Origin: Rhizobium sp. BK650
Lineage (GTDB): Bacteria > Pseudomonadota > Alphaproteobacteria > Rhizobiales > Rhizobiaceae
Direction of reading: 5' to 3'
DNA length: 64,000 bases
Assembly: GCF_014195325.1 (NCBI RefSeq)
Contig: NZ_JACIBK010000012.1
Span: forward strand, 1-64,000
Shown: piece by piece, positions 1-7,833 of the stretch
How the letters are laid out: every line of letters begins with the position of its first letter
How positions within the stretch are numbered: the stretch's first letter is position 1
Position numbers and translations under genes: made by a program
Notes under the pieces: model-generated
Told to the model about the DNA's origin: nothing
Databases searched by the model: none
Seen by the model: the letters and a program-made list of their open reading frames with translations, nothing else

Positions 1-470
1 CCGGTGACATAGGTCTTGCGCCCGGAAATACGCCAGTGGTCACCGTCGCGCCTGGCAATTGTCTCGGGCAAGGCGCCGTGTGCGGGAGAGCCGATACGTG
101 GCTCGGCCTGGGCGGCGTTGATGAGCGCCGGGCCGTGCCGGTTGGCGAGAAGAACCCGCTCGGCAAGATGCGCAGGCCATTTTCCGAATCGCCGCAGCGT
201 ATAGTGGCTGTTGTAATGCATCGCAAGCACGAGAGCCGTCGATGGCTCGCCGCGGGCAGTCTCGCTGATGACTGCCTGGGCATCCGCAAGGCCGCCGCCA
301 TGGCCGCCATGCTCGGGCGCCGTCACCAGGCCGAGCAGGCCCGCCTCGAAAAGTCGGGTGAAGTTCTCGAAGGGAAATTGGCCGGTCACGTCGAAATGGG
401 CGGCGCCTTCGGCAAAATCCTTGCCAAGTCTTCGTGCCCTGTCGAGCGGATCGATTGCTTCCTGCAGCAT
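1..470 (-). CDS. Acyl-CoA dehydrogenase-fold flavin monooxygenase, DszC/SfnB-like (partial, C-terminus off the left edge)
   Basis: The first 156 codons are visible and the gene runs off the left edge. The protein begins MLQEAIDPLDRARRLG and shows the helical N-terminal domain of the acyl-CoA dehydrogenase fold, with the typical turn APEHGGHGGGLADAQ at residues 52-66. The start of the middle beta domain follows (QAEPRIGSPAHG, then DGDHWRISGRKTYVTG). In the DszC/SfnB branch this fold oxygenates sulfur compounds with reduced flavin and does not desaturate acyl-CoA. The start is supported by AGAGGAGG seven to nine bases upstream. It follows the DszB-like gene by 14 bases on the same strand, so it is probably co-transcribed. 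The sulfur role is inferred from the neighbours; the fold assignment is firm. Confidence 0.85.
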   Translation of the reverse strand, partial: MLQEAIDPLDRARRLGKDFAEGAAHFDVTGQFPFENFTRLFEAGLLGLVTAPEHGGHGGGLADAQAVISETARGEPSTALVLAMHYNSHYTLRRFGKWPAHLAERVLLANRHGPALINAAQAEPRIGSPAHGALPETIARRDGDHWRISGRKTYVT

Positions 471-484
471 GATGGAACCTCCTC

Positions 485-1522
485 TCAGGCGACGGCGCGG
501 GTGTGAAAACCGTCGACGTGACGGCGGTCGACCCAGTCGGCAATATCGAAATCGGCGGCCAGGAAGCCGAAGTCCCGCAGGAAATTCTTGTAGTGGCCGA
601 CCGCTTCGACGAGCTCCGGCTCCAGGCCAAGGCCGAGATGGCGGTGGACTTCCGGCCCATTTGCCGCCAGCACCTGCTCCTCGGTGGCACCGGCCTCGCG
701 TGCGACGAAGCGGCGCGTCTCATCGGGATGGGCTTGCGCCCAGTCGCCCGCCTTGTAGATCGCTTCCAGAAGCCGGTGGACGAGATCGGGCCGTTCCTCG
801 GTCAGCAGTTCGTCGACCGTGAGGACACGCGGCGAACCGGAATTGATGCGGATCTTCGGGTCGGGGTGAAAACCGAATTCCGCCACCTGAACGGCGCCGA
901 TCAGATTGGCGACGCTAATGCCGGCCGTACCCTTCACATAGATCGCATCCACGTCACCGCACAGCAGAGCTGCGATTTCCTCGCCATAGGCCTGGCGACG
1001 CTTGAGGCCGAAAAGCGATGGCCCCTCCTGGGTGGCGAGGACGGAATCGGCAAGCGCGATGTCGATGATCTCGACGTCGTCGAGCGCCAGGCCCTCCAGC
1101 GACAGTGCCGACAGGAGACCTTTCAAGGCCGTTGCGCGCATGAAGTCGACGATGCCTTCCGGGCGCCGGGCGATGCCGAAGCGGCGTCCCTTCAGATCCC
1201 TCGTGGTGTTGATCCCGGTTCCCGGCAGGGTGATGATCGACTGAAATTCGTCCGTCCAGGTAATGCCGACGAGGCGGGTCTTGCGGCCTTCCGAGCGGGC
1301 GCGGATCGGCGGAACATTGCCGCCATGGCGGAAGGACCAGTCGAGCGTGTGGTTGAAATGGCTCTGGCGGATGGCGCGGTCGGGAGAGTCGATAATCGAC
1401 TTCAGCGTCACGCCTTCCTTGCGGAAGCCTTCCTCGAGATAGCCGAGCTGGGCGGCGAGCCCGACCGGGGTCGGCACCGGGCAGCGCGTATACCAGATTT
1501 CGGAAATGGCATTGCTGGTCAT
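485..1522 (-). CDS. DszB-like desulfinase / NMT1-fold protein of the ABC substrate-binding superfamily
   Basis: A 345-aa protein with the periplasmic-binding-protein fold but no signal peptide, so probably cytoplasmic. It resembles 2'-hydroxybiphenyl-2-sulfinate desulfinase (DszB), which releases sulfite from aryl sulfinates. The stretch RCPVP near the N-terminus puts Cys14 where DszB has its nucleophile Cys27. HFNHTLDWSFRHGG puts His55 and Arg65 exactly ten residues apart, as His60 and Arg70 are in DszB, and the GG-x-x-PP turn follows. The C-terminal part (GDWAQAHPDETRRFVA) also aligns with DszB. AAGGGA precedes the ATG. It lies 11 bases downstream of the flavin monooxygenase gene. The physiological substrate cannot be read from sequence. 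An ordinary sulfonate-binding protein is the alternative, but the missing export signal argues against it. Confidence 0.75.
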   Translation of the reverse strand: MTSNAISEIWYTRCPVPTPVGLAAQLGYLEEGFRKEGVTLKSIIDSPDRAIRQSHFNHTLDWSFRHGGNVPPIRARSEGRKTRLVGITWTDEFQSIITLPGTGINTTRDLKGRRFGIARRPEGIVDFMRATALKGLLSALSLEGLALDDVEIIDIALADSVLATQEGPSLFGLKRRQAYGEEIAALLCGDVDAIYVKGTAGISVANLIGAVQVAEFGFHPDPKIRINSGSPRVLTVDELLTEERPDLVHRLLEAIYKAGDWAQAHPDETRRFVAREAGATEEQVLAANGPEVHRHLGLGLEPELVEAVGHYKNFLRDFGFLAADFDIADWVDRRHVDGFHTRAVA

Positions 1523-1533
1523 GATCGTCCCTT

Positions 1534-2712
1534 TCAGTGGCGCAGGCCGGCCTGCTTCATCAGTGGCAGCACGTCTGTGCCGAAGAATTCGAGTTCATCT
1601 CGGAAATCGAAAAAGCTGAGCTGCAACCCGTCGATACCGGCGGCTTTCAGCTTCAGGAACTGGTCGACCACGCTTTCGGGCGAGCCGATGACGCGGATAT
1701 TGCCACCGACGAAGCGGTAGGGATCCTGCGGATCGCGGCCTTTCCAGGCATGCGCATCCGAGTTCAGTGACGAAAAGCCTTGCGGCGAGCGCTGATCGCC
1801 ATGGGCGACGATCCGGTCGGCGAGTTCCCAGGCCTCCTTGTCGGTCGGCCGGCAGATGACCATCGGGTTGAGTAGGGTGCGCACCGTGCGTCCGACATCC
1901 CTGGCCGCATCCTTCACTCTTTTCGTGTGGGCCGGCAGCGATTGAAGCGCGCTGTTGATATCGGCGCCCGTCGGACTGGTGATGAAGACGATGTCCGAAT
2001 AGCGGCCGGCAAAGGCAATGCCCGCATCCGATCCCGTGGCGTTGACGAGGATCGGCCGGCCGAAATGCGGTTTGGGCGTCACGAAGCCGCCACCGAGCTT
2101 CCAGCTGCTCTCGCCCTCGAAGGAGAAATTCTCGGTATCGCTCCAAAGGCGCTGGACGACTTCGAGGAATTCGGCCGCCAGTTCGTAGCGCCGGTCGTGC
2201 TCGATGCGTGGCCAGCCGAACATTTCATGCTCGACGGCACGGTGACCGGTCACGACATTGATGCCCCAGCGGCCACCAGTGATGTGGTCGAGCGTCGCAC
2301 CGAATTTTGCCAGATGCAGCGGATGCCATGGCCCGTAGAGAACATGCATGGTGGAGATCAGTATGATCTTCTTGGTCAGGCCGGCGAGCGCTGCCGTCGT
2401 CGTGAAGCTGTCGAGCGCCTGGCCGTTGAAGACACCGCCATAGCCACCTTTCGGCAACCATTGCGACAGGGCGAAAACTAGATCGAAGCCGAGTTCCTCA
2501 GCCTTCAGCGTCAGCGCCTTGTTGTAATCGAAGCGCCAGTCGGTCGATCGTTCGAGGGTCGATTGCGTCCAGCCGCCGGCCTGGATCGGCAGGAAGAGGC
2601 CGAGCAGCACCGGCTGCTTGAGCGCCTGCGACAGCGGGCTTTCGGCAAAGTCGGTGGGGGCGGAGAATTTCGGGAGACCCACGATGGAGCCGGGAGGGTG
2701 TTGAATGGACAT
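1534..2712 (-). CDS. FMN-dependent luciferase-like monooxygenase (SfnG/DszA type)
   Basis: A 392-aa bacterial-luciferase-fold flavin monooxygenase. Recognisable pieces are ERSTDWRFDYNKALTLKAEE (residues ~55-74), GPWHPLHLAKFGATLDHITG and GRWGINVVTGHRAVEHEMFG, the usual signature of the SsuD/SfnG/DszA group. These enzymes use FMNH2 and O2 to cleave C-S bonds of sulfonates or sulfones. Length fits SfnG-type enzymes (about 360-400 aa). The gene starts 24 bases after the stop of a peptide-type binding protein and is followed closely by DszB-like and DszC-like genes, so a sulfur-scavenging operon is likely. Expression under sulfate limitation is the usual pattern for the family; no operator was recognised here. 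Confidence 0.85.
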   Translation of the reverse strand: MSIQHPPGSIVGLPKFSAPTDFAESPLSQALKQPVLLGLFLPIQAGGWTQSTLERSTDWRFDYNKALTLKAEELGFDLVFALSQWLPKGGYGGVFNGQALDSFTTTAALAGLTKKIILISTMHVLYGPWHPLHLAKFGATLDHITGGRWGINVVTGHRAVEHEMFGWPRIEHDRRYELAAEFLEVVQRLWSDTENFSFEGESSWKLGGGFVTPKPHFGRPILVNATGSDAGIAFAGRYSDIVFITSPTGADINSALQSLPAHTKRVKDAARDVGRTVRTLLNPMVICRPTDKEAWELADRIVAHGDQRSPQGFSSLNSDAHAWKGRDPQDPYRFVGGNIRVIGSPESVVDQFLKLKAAGIDGLQLSFFDFRDELEFFGTDVLPLMKQAGLRH

Positions 2713-2735
2713 GACGGATCCGTGTTCCTCTTGGC

Positions 2736-3815
2736 TCAGGCTGTGGCGAGATAAGCGTAGGCAAGGCTGCCCGAGACGCCTTCTCCACCCACTGTGTGGT
2801 CAGCGATACGTTTATTGTAGATGGTCAGCTCCGGCTGGCTGGCGATGTCGATCGCCGGCAGGTCCTCGACAAGGATCTTCTGGATCTCGCGCCATTGATC
2901 GACACGCTTCTTGGGATCGACTTCGATCGCGGCGGCCTCGAGCAAGGCATCGACCTTCGGATTGCTGTAGGCCGAACCGTTGGAGAAGGGCACGCCCGGC
3001 TTGAAGTTCTTGCTCCAGTAGAGACGCTGGACGCCGACGGTCGGATCGAAGAGGTTGCTCATTCCCTCGAAGGCGAAATCGAAGTCGCGATCGGTGTAGA
3101 TGCGCTTGGTATAGGTGGCGAAGTCCTGGCTGCGCACCGTGGCATCGACGCCGACCTTGGCAAGCGCCTGGCGGATATATTCGGAGCCACGCGGGTACGT
3201 TTCGCCGCTCGGCACATAGTCGAGATTGATGCGGATGCGCACGCCGTCGCTGCCGCGCGGATAGCCTGCCGCGTCGAGCAGCTTCGCGGCGGCGGCAAGA
3301 TCGATCGGATAGGTCTTCAGATTGCCGTCATACCATTTGGCGAGATTGGGATTGATCGGGCCGGGAATGGCCGCGCCGTAGCCGTAGTTAATAGTGTTGA
3401 GAATGACCTTGCGGTCGATCACGTGGGCGAACGCTTGGCGGACGCGAATATCCTTGAAGAACGGGCGCTCGAGATTGAATTCGATACGGCTGACGCCGTT
3501 CGAATATTGGTAGCCACGCGGCTCGAAGGCGATCCCGTCGACGCCTTTCAGGCGTTCCAGATCGCTGAGGGGAACAGGTGTCGAGGGTGCAAGATCGATC
3601 TCGCCGGTTTCGATCGCGATCGAGCGGGCCGCCGCGTCCGGGATGAAGCGGACGATCAGCTGGTCGAGATAGGGACGCGGCTGATCCCAGTATTCAGGAT
3701 TGCGCTCGTAGACGAGATGGCTGCCGCGAACCCATTCCTTGAATTTGAAGGGACCGGTGCCGATCGGCGCGAGGTTGGCCGGGTTTTCCGCGACCTTCGT
3801 TCCCTCATAGATATG
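2736..3815 (-). pseudogene. Oligopeptide/dipeptide ABC transporter substrate-binding protein, N-terminus missing
   Basis: About 360 C-terminal codons of a family-5 solute-binding protein are readable on the minus strand, from YEGTKVAENPANLAPIGTG near 3812 to the TGA at 2736. Later blocks include YERNPEYWDQPRPYLDQ, VRQAFAHVIDRKVI and SFNG/SAYSNPKVDALL. Family members run about 500-540 aa, so the signal peptide and first ~150 residues are gone. Upstream of about 3815 the sequence switches abruptly to the tail of a LysR gene on the other strand, with no start codon or ribosome site in frame. An internal ATG at 3422 would give only a C-terminal lobe. It was probably the transport component of the downstream sulfur operon. 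The truncation also means the original promoter is lost. Confidence 0.8.
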
Positions 3816-3982
3816 GCGTCGAGAATTTCCATTATTTACCCCGCGGTCAGGACCGTCGCTTCGAGGATTACAACCTTGTTATTGACGCCTGCCAACAGGG
3901 CGTCGGTGTCGCATTGGCTCGGCCGCCCCTATCGGATGCAGCAATGGCGTCCGGCCGCCTGGTGCGGATTTGCGACAGTTAG
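3816..3982 (+). pseudogene. C-terminal fragment of a LysR-family regulator (GcvA-like)
   Basis: In one plus frame about 50 codons read as the end of a GcvA-type LysR effector domain: RRFEDYNLVIDACQQGVGVA followed by LARPPLSDAAMASGRLV and a TAG stop. This matches the family pattern F-x-D-Y-x-L-x-x-x-A-x-x-G-x-G-V-A-L-x-R. No start codon or N-terminal helix-turn-helix exists; the reading begins at the breakpoint with the binding-protein fragment. It is a recombination remnant and should not be functional. Confidence 0.6.
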
Positions 3983-3990
3983 GCGCACCA

Positions 3991-4128
3991 TCAATGGAGC
4001 TTGCGCGGCGACTTCTTGAGGAAGCGGGGTGCAGCGAGACAGCACTAGCGGCTTTCGGGATCAAGGTTGGAAACGACCGAACAGCAGCTCGCAAAACCCA
4101 ATCAGACAATCTCGTCGCCCGTGACTGA
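3991..4128 (+). pseudogene. Remnant of an AraC-family helix-turn-helix
   Basis: Codons from the ATG at 3994 read MELARRLLEEAGCSETALAA, close to the first HTH helix pair of AraC/GlxA regulators (ARRLLEET-x-L-S-x-x-x-I-A). After about 25 codons the similarity ends, and the frame closes at a TGA at 4128. It is too short to act and lies in the same scar as the LysR tail. The rest of the stretch from 4129 to 4341 shows no recognisable gene. Confidence 0.35.
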
Positions 4129-4341
4129 TCACACCAGTGCACGCAGCATATCTGCAGTCCTCGCAATCCATTGCCTTCGTTGAGGAGCGTCGCGCCTAGT
4201 CTCAATGAGACCGCGACGCCGGTCCGTGAGGCAAGCCAAGAAGATATAGAATTGCGCGTTTGGCCTGTACGCCTTGAAGGCGCACGCCATTGGCGACGAG
4301 AGGACTTTCGCCTATGTTCCACTTGAGAGATAAAGGCTGAC

Positions 4342-4620
4342 ATGCCGAGCAAAGCGAATGAGAACAGTGAGCGGATGAGTTTGAGGGTGCCTGCCGCGGA
4401 CAAAGCTAAACTCGTGCGCGCTGCGGCACTTCGCAATACCGATCTGACGAATTTCGTAACGCAATCCGCCCTGCGAGAAGCAGAGGCTGTGATCGAAGAA
4501 GCCGAGACGATCAAAGTGTCAAAGCGCGATCATCTTCGCATTCTTGAGCTTCTGGAAAATCTGCCCAAACCCAACGCCAAGCTGCGCGCGGCGATGGCCG
4601 GTTTGCCTGACAGACTATGA
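4342..4620 (+). CDS. TacA-like antitoxin (DUF1778, ribbon-helix-helix)
   Basis: A 92-aa DUF1778 protein. The N-terminal ribbon-helix-helix (SLRVPAADKAKLVRAAALRN, residues ~13-32) binds the operon promoter, and TDLTNFVTQSAL continues the helix. The C-terminal tail (DHLRILELLENLPKPNAKLR) is the segment that wraps and neutralises the acetyltransferase toxin in TacAT systems. AAAGG lies six bases before the ATG. Its stop overlaps the toxin start (ATGA at 4617-4620), as expected of a coupled pair. The antitoxin frame is intact although the toxin is broken, so it may persist as a free DNA-binding protein. Confidence 0.85.
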   Translation: MPSKANENSERMSLRVPAADKAKLVRAAALRNTDLTNFVTQSALREAEAVIEEAETIKVSKRDHLRILELLENLPKPNAKLRAAMAGLPDRL

Positions 4621-5026
4621 CTTTTCTTGCATGGCATGAGGAACCGATCGCCAAGTCTCACGGTCGCGCCGCCTTCGATTGCGGCGACGGTCAGATGAAC
4701 GAGTTTCTGCTCCGGTTTGCCCGACAGAGCCATGAGCAGACTGCCTCGAAAACCTTCTGTGCTATCGATGACGCAGTGCCCGACCGCATTCTTGGGTTCT
4801 ATACGATCGCGCCTTCGGCACTCGAGCATGCAACTGTGCCTGATGCAACGACACGCTGTCTTGCCGTCATGATGTGCCGGGCTTTATGCTTGCGCGACTG
4901 GCTACCGACCGTGCGGCCAACTGGTACGCTTCCCATGGCGCCGAACCGCTGAAGGACAAGCCGCTAACTCTCGTGCTGCCGCTCATCACCTTCGCGGCCG
5001 ACTTGCGCGCCAAAGGTCTCCTTTGA
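4617..5026 (+). pseudogene. TacT-like GNAT acetyltransferase toxin, frameshifted and internally deleted
   Basis: The N-terminal half is normal for GNAT toxins that acetylate aminoacyl-tRNA: FDCGDGQMNEFLLRFARQSH and ILGFYTIAPSALEHA. Near 4860 the frame slips by one base: the genuine continuation HDVPGFMLARLATDR lies in the next frame. That frame then jumps directly to RAANWYASHGAEPL and LVLPL, ending with a TGA at 5026. About 45 residues between the DR and RAANWY are missing, including the Q-x-x-G-x-G/A acetyl-CoA loop. The still-open first frame gives a 111-aa nonsense-tailed product (stop 4952). The enzyme should be inactive. The deletion lies between two similar DR/ER-containing stretches, so slippage recombination is plausible. 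Confidence 0.8.
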
Positions 5027-5122
5027 TCCCGTAAGGCGCGGGGACACGATTGATTTCAGCGAAAAGCGAACTATCGCATCGTGGTGATCAGCTTGAGGAC
5101 AAGCTATACAATCAATGGTCAT

Positions 5123-5386
5123 ATGGAGAGCCGCGAGCCTCCAGCGGCCCGGCTAGAGAGGAAAAAGGCGGAAGCGGCCTTCATCAGCCATTCCGTAGAA
5201 ATGAATGACCCGATTGCCGAGTTCGACCTCGGACGGCGGATCATGTTCTCCACAATGATGTCAGTCACTCTCGAGGCCGAGAAGGTATCTGTAAAGGTTT
5301 CCGTTTGGGTTGGTCTCGCTGAGATCGTCCAATGCACTATCGGGCTCGCGGTAAGAACGCAGAGGAGAGTCAAGCACACTGCGTGA
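5123..5386 (+). CDS. Hypothetical small protein (uncertain)
   Basis: An 87-codon frame beginning MESREPPAARLERKKAEAAF. No domain is recognised. The first half is charged, the second half is rich in Val and Thr. Codon use in the first half is GC3-rich like true genes here, but no clear ribosome-binding site precedes the ATG (an upstream in-frame GTG at 5081 is also possible). It fills the gap between the broken toxin and the convergent gene at 5421. It may be spurious or the remnant of a larger gene. Confidence 0.25.
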   Translation: MESREPPAARLERKKAEAAFISHSVEMNDPIAEFDLGRRIMFSTMMSVTLEAEKVSVKVSVWVGLAEIVQCTIGLAVRTQRRVKHTA

Positions 5387-5420
5387 TCGCCCTGAGCCCT
5401 TTTCCATAGGACGTTCTCGC

Positions 5421-6767
5421 TTACATGCCCCGTATTTGCGCGATCACCCACTCTTGCAGCCGCCGGCCAGTTTCTTCAGCATTGGCCTTGTCGAAATGAT
5501 CTGGAAGGATCGCGAAGATCGGCCCGAGGTGCTTTATCAGCGCCAGGGTCTTCTCCTTGGCCTCCCGATATTCTTCCGTCTCCGTCCCGAAAGCCTCTAC
5601 GATCAGTCTTTTCGGTGGATGGTCCTTGTAGGCGACCTCCAAAACGAAGTCCGGTCTGCAGGCTCCGATCGGCGTTTGCGACGCAAAGAGCGGTTTGGTG
5701 ATCTTTATCCTCAGCTCGGGTGCGGCGTCGAACAGAGATCGCTGTAGCCAGAATAATAGATGGGACACATCCCGCTCAAACCCCGAGTCGACCGGGAATA
5801 GCGTATCGCCGTTGTAGACCGGCTGGGCGTAGGCCTGTACCGCGCGAACCGGTCCTTCGTCGTCGTCCTGAAAATCCACATTCAGCAGGGTCAGGAAGGG
5901 GCCCCGACGTGCCGGATCGCCGCGCAGCGGCTGGCGAACCTTGGCGAGAACGTCAACCGGTCGCAAGCAGGATGCCGGCATGATCGCGTGTGTGGAAACG
6001 CTCTTCGAAAACAGCAGCATGAAGCCGGTGCGACGAAGTCCTTCAGGCCAGTCGGGGCGGGAGGTTTCAAGCAACCGTTGCCAACGGCTGTCGGGGTTCC
6101 AATAGTCGGCAGCCCAGGTCGATAGAAGCGCATTCAGTGTCCAGGTCCTGAGTACCCTGAGCTGCCTGGCGGCCGAGCGCAGCCGAGCAAGCTGATTGGC
6201 GAGTTTGAGATCGGGATCATCCTGCAGCGGCGGGATCACGTTCGTGCCAGCCTTCTCGAGCATCCGCCAGAGGATGCCTCCGAGCCTTGACGGCCGGTCG
6301 TTTCGTTCCCTTGAGCGGGAGGGGTCTTGACCTGAGACATCGGCGAGGCGAGCGGGAATGGCTGGCAGTGCATCGATGTAGGTGCGATCGGATCTCGCCA
6401 GTGGGCGAATGTAAAAGCCGCGATCAAAGAGGGCGGGCTCGGCAGTCTTGTCGACATGGAATGGACAGGATGGCGCGTGGTTTGGTCGTTCCTCATGTTG
6501 ACCGGGATCAACATCCTTCGCCGTCAGCCGGCGCAAGGTGAACGTGTGCTCCTGCTGGATCGGGGCGAGCAATGGCTGGTGTCCCCCGTTTAGGCAGTCG
6601 CATTCGATCCAGCCATTCATCACCTTGGCGCGCCGGATAATCCCAAGCGCAATTGCCTCATCGTCGCTGGAGGCCGCGTTGCCGTACCAGGCCCGTAACG
6701 CGACGGCCTCGCTGTCTTCGAGTACCGCCAACGTGTGGGTCGGGCTGTTGCGGACCACGACACGCAT
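5421..6767 (-). CDS. Plasmid-type protein with Cys-rich N-terminus and PD-(D/E)XK-like C-terminus (DUF1173-like)
   Basis: A 448-aa protein of unknown role. Residues ~55-105 contain ECDC and a later CPFH motif, a likely metal-binding pair. The C-terminal 110 residues look like a restriction-endonuclease fold: CRPDFVLEV, then RLIVEAFGTETEEYREAKEK, which fits R-P-D-F ... I-E-x-x-G ... E-Y-x-x-K seen in plasmid-borne DUF1173-like proteins and related nucleases. The middle is helical and basic. The ATG follows the stop of a small membrane protein by nine bases on the same strand. The nuclease assignment is inferred from the motif only: the usual E-x-K lysine is replaced by Phe/Gly and the later Lys might substitute. 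Its place in a mobile segment suggests a conjugation or defence role. Confidence 0.6.
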   Translation of the reverse strand: MRVVVRNSPTHTLAVLEDSEAVALRAWYGNAASSDDEAIALGIIRRAKVMNGWIECDCLNGGHQPLLAPIQQEHTFTLRRLTAKDVDPGQHEERPNHAPSCPFHVDKTAEPALFDRGFYIRPLARSDRTYIDALPAIPARLADVSGQDPSRSRERNDRPSRLGGILWRMLEKAGTNVIPPLQDDPDLKLANQLARLRSAARQLRVLRTWTLNALLSTWAADYWNPDSRWQRLLETSRPDWPEGLRRTGFMLLFSKSVSTHAIMPASCLRPVDVLAKVRQPLRGDPARRGPFLTLLNVDFQDDDEGPVRAVQAYAQPVYNGDTLFPVDSGFERDVSHLLFWLQRSLFDAAPELRIKITKPLFASQTPIGACRPDFVLEVAYKDHPPKRLIVEAFGTETEEYREAKEKTLALIKHLGPIFAILPDHFDKANAEETGRRLQEWVIAQIRGM

Positions 6768-6776
6768 GGTTTTCCG

Positions 6777-7070
6777 TCAGTATCCGACCGACCAAAGTTT
6801 GAAGCCGATATATCCGACACCGACGGATCCAGCCACAGCGATGGCCGTCTCCGCCCAACCGCGAATGTCCCAAAAGCTGCCTTTCCCCATCCGAGCAGCT
6901 TCAATCACAAACGACAGGAACACATAGGACGGGATGACCATCCCATAGCCAAGGGCCAGACTATCTCTGAAGACCACCCGAGCAGCGACGAATGCGAGCG
7001 CGAGGAAGAGGGCCGCTATTCCCAACTGCCGAGGGTTAAACCGATAGCCAAACCGTTCGAGCCGTCCCAT
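6777..7070 (-). CDS. Small integral membrane protein, unknown function
   Basis: A 97-aa protein starting MGRLERFGYRFNPRQLG; GGAGA lies seven bases before the chosen ATG. Three hydrophobic helices are visible: LGIAALFLALAFVAARVVF (~16-34), a second around GYGMVIPSYVFLSFVIEA, and a third AETAIAVAGSVGVGYIGFKL. No family is recognised. It is the first gene of a two-gene operon with the 448-aa nuclease-like protein. A palindrome TTTAAC-CGCA-GTTAAA sits about 35 bases upstream, a good place for repression by the divergent XRE regulator. Confidence 0.6.
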   Translation of the reverse strand: MGRLERFGYRFNPRQLGIAALFLALAFVAARVVFRDSLALGYGMVIPSYVFLSFVIEAARMGKGSFWDIRGWAETAIAVAGSVGVGYIGFKLWSVGY

Positions 7071-7103
7071 CCGTTTTCTCCATTCCACAGCACAGATCAA
7101 AAA

Positions 7104-7119
7104 TTTAACCGCAGTTAAA
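7104..7119. promoter_or_regulatory. Palindrome TTTAACCGCAGTTAAA, candidate operator in the 7071-7463 intergenic region
   Basis: A perfect 6-bp inverted repeat with a 4-bp spacer. It lies 34 bp upstream of the small membrane gene and in the divergent region shared with the XRE regulator. A second inverted repeat (TTGCA-N7-TGCAA) lies about 20 bp further on. The remaining ~300 bp up to 7463 hold no convincing gene. Confidence 0.4.
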
Positions 7120-7463
7120 GTTCGAGGCAATTGCAGATTGCTTGCAAACCTCTCGGAAAGGTCAATAACAGCGGCAAGCAAAGCCTGAATGCGAACGCCC
7201 GTCTCGCAGCCTGCAAGCGGTCTCTTGCGCCGGCTGTCGGCCGCGGTGTATTGAGGCGTGACGGACGTGCGAACACTCGCATGCGAAATATGAACACGAG
7301 AGCGCTTAGGCTTGCCTTCTTGGTCTCTGAACAACCTCTTGCATCGGATGAGCGGTAGAACTTTGAAATCTCCACGCAGCTGTCGGCGCGCTCTCGCCTC
7401 CCCTTGTCGGCGCCTGCCGCTCGGCAACGCGGTCATGGGACCTCCGGCAGAGGATGTCATTCG

Positions 7464-7799
7464 ATGCCGCAGTTGAAGGACGATGGCACTGACGAGCGTT
7501 CGGATGTGGTCGACCTGAAGTCGCTTTCCTTTCAGGAGCGGCTCGCCATCGGTCTGATGCGATTGAAGGCCGAGCGCCGGTTGACGAACAAGGACCTTGC
7601 CGAGCAACTCGGCGTGTCGGAAGCCTATATGTCGCAAGTCACCCGCGGCATGCGGGATGTGAAGCTCTCGACCCTCGACAAGATGCAGCGCGAGTGGGAG
7701 GTCACGATCGAGGATTTGTTTAAAGTCTCGGAAAGTGACCTTGCTCGGATAGCTGTATGGCGAGCCCGAAAGAAGAAAAACAAAGCCACCGACGAGTGA
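7464..7799 (+). CDS. XRE-family (Cro/C1) transcriptional regulator
   Basis: A 111-aa protein with a central helix-turn-helix: FQERLAIGLMRLKAERRLTN followed by KDLAEQLGVSEAYMSQVTRG (residues ~40-60), then KLSTLDKMQREWEV. The basic tail RARKKKNKATDE is unusual. The chosen ATG at 7464 has AGAGGA nine bases upstream; a longer in-frame start at 7404 gives a proline/arginine-rich, less likely N-terminus. It is divergent from the membrane/nuclease-like operon, with a palindromic operator candidate between them, so it probably controls that pair and itself. Confidence 0.8.
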   Translation: MPQLKDDGTDERSDVVDLKSLSFQERLAIGLMRLKAERRLTNKDLAEQLGVSEAYMSQVTRGMRDVKLSTLDKMQREWEVTIEDLFKVSESDLARIAVWRARKKKNKATDE

Positions 7800-7833
7800 T
7801 ATAATTCCTGCGGCGAAACGCTTTCGACGGGGG

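Noticed and set aside
2796..4019. Long plus-strand reading frame of about 400 codons opposite the sulfur-operon binding protein
   Set aside because: The minus strand encodes a clear binding protein here; the plus frame is its antisense shadow and has no domain or ribosome site.
3841..4341. tRNA gene or attachment site at the left edge of the mobile segment
   Set aside because: I looked for a cloverleaf and a T-arm motif and for a matching repeat near 18.6 kb, and found none.
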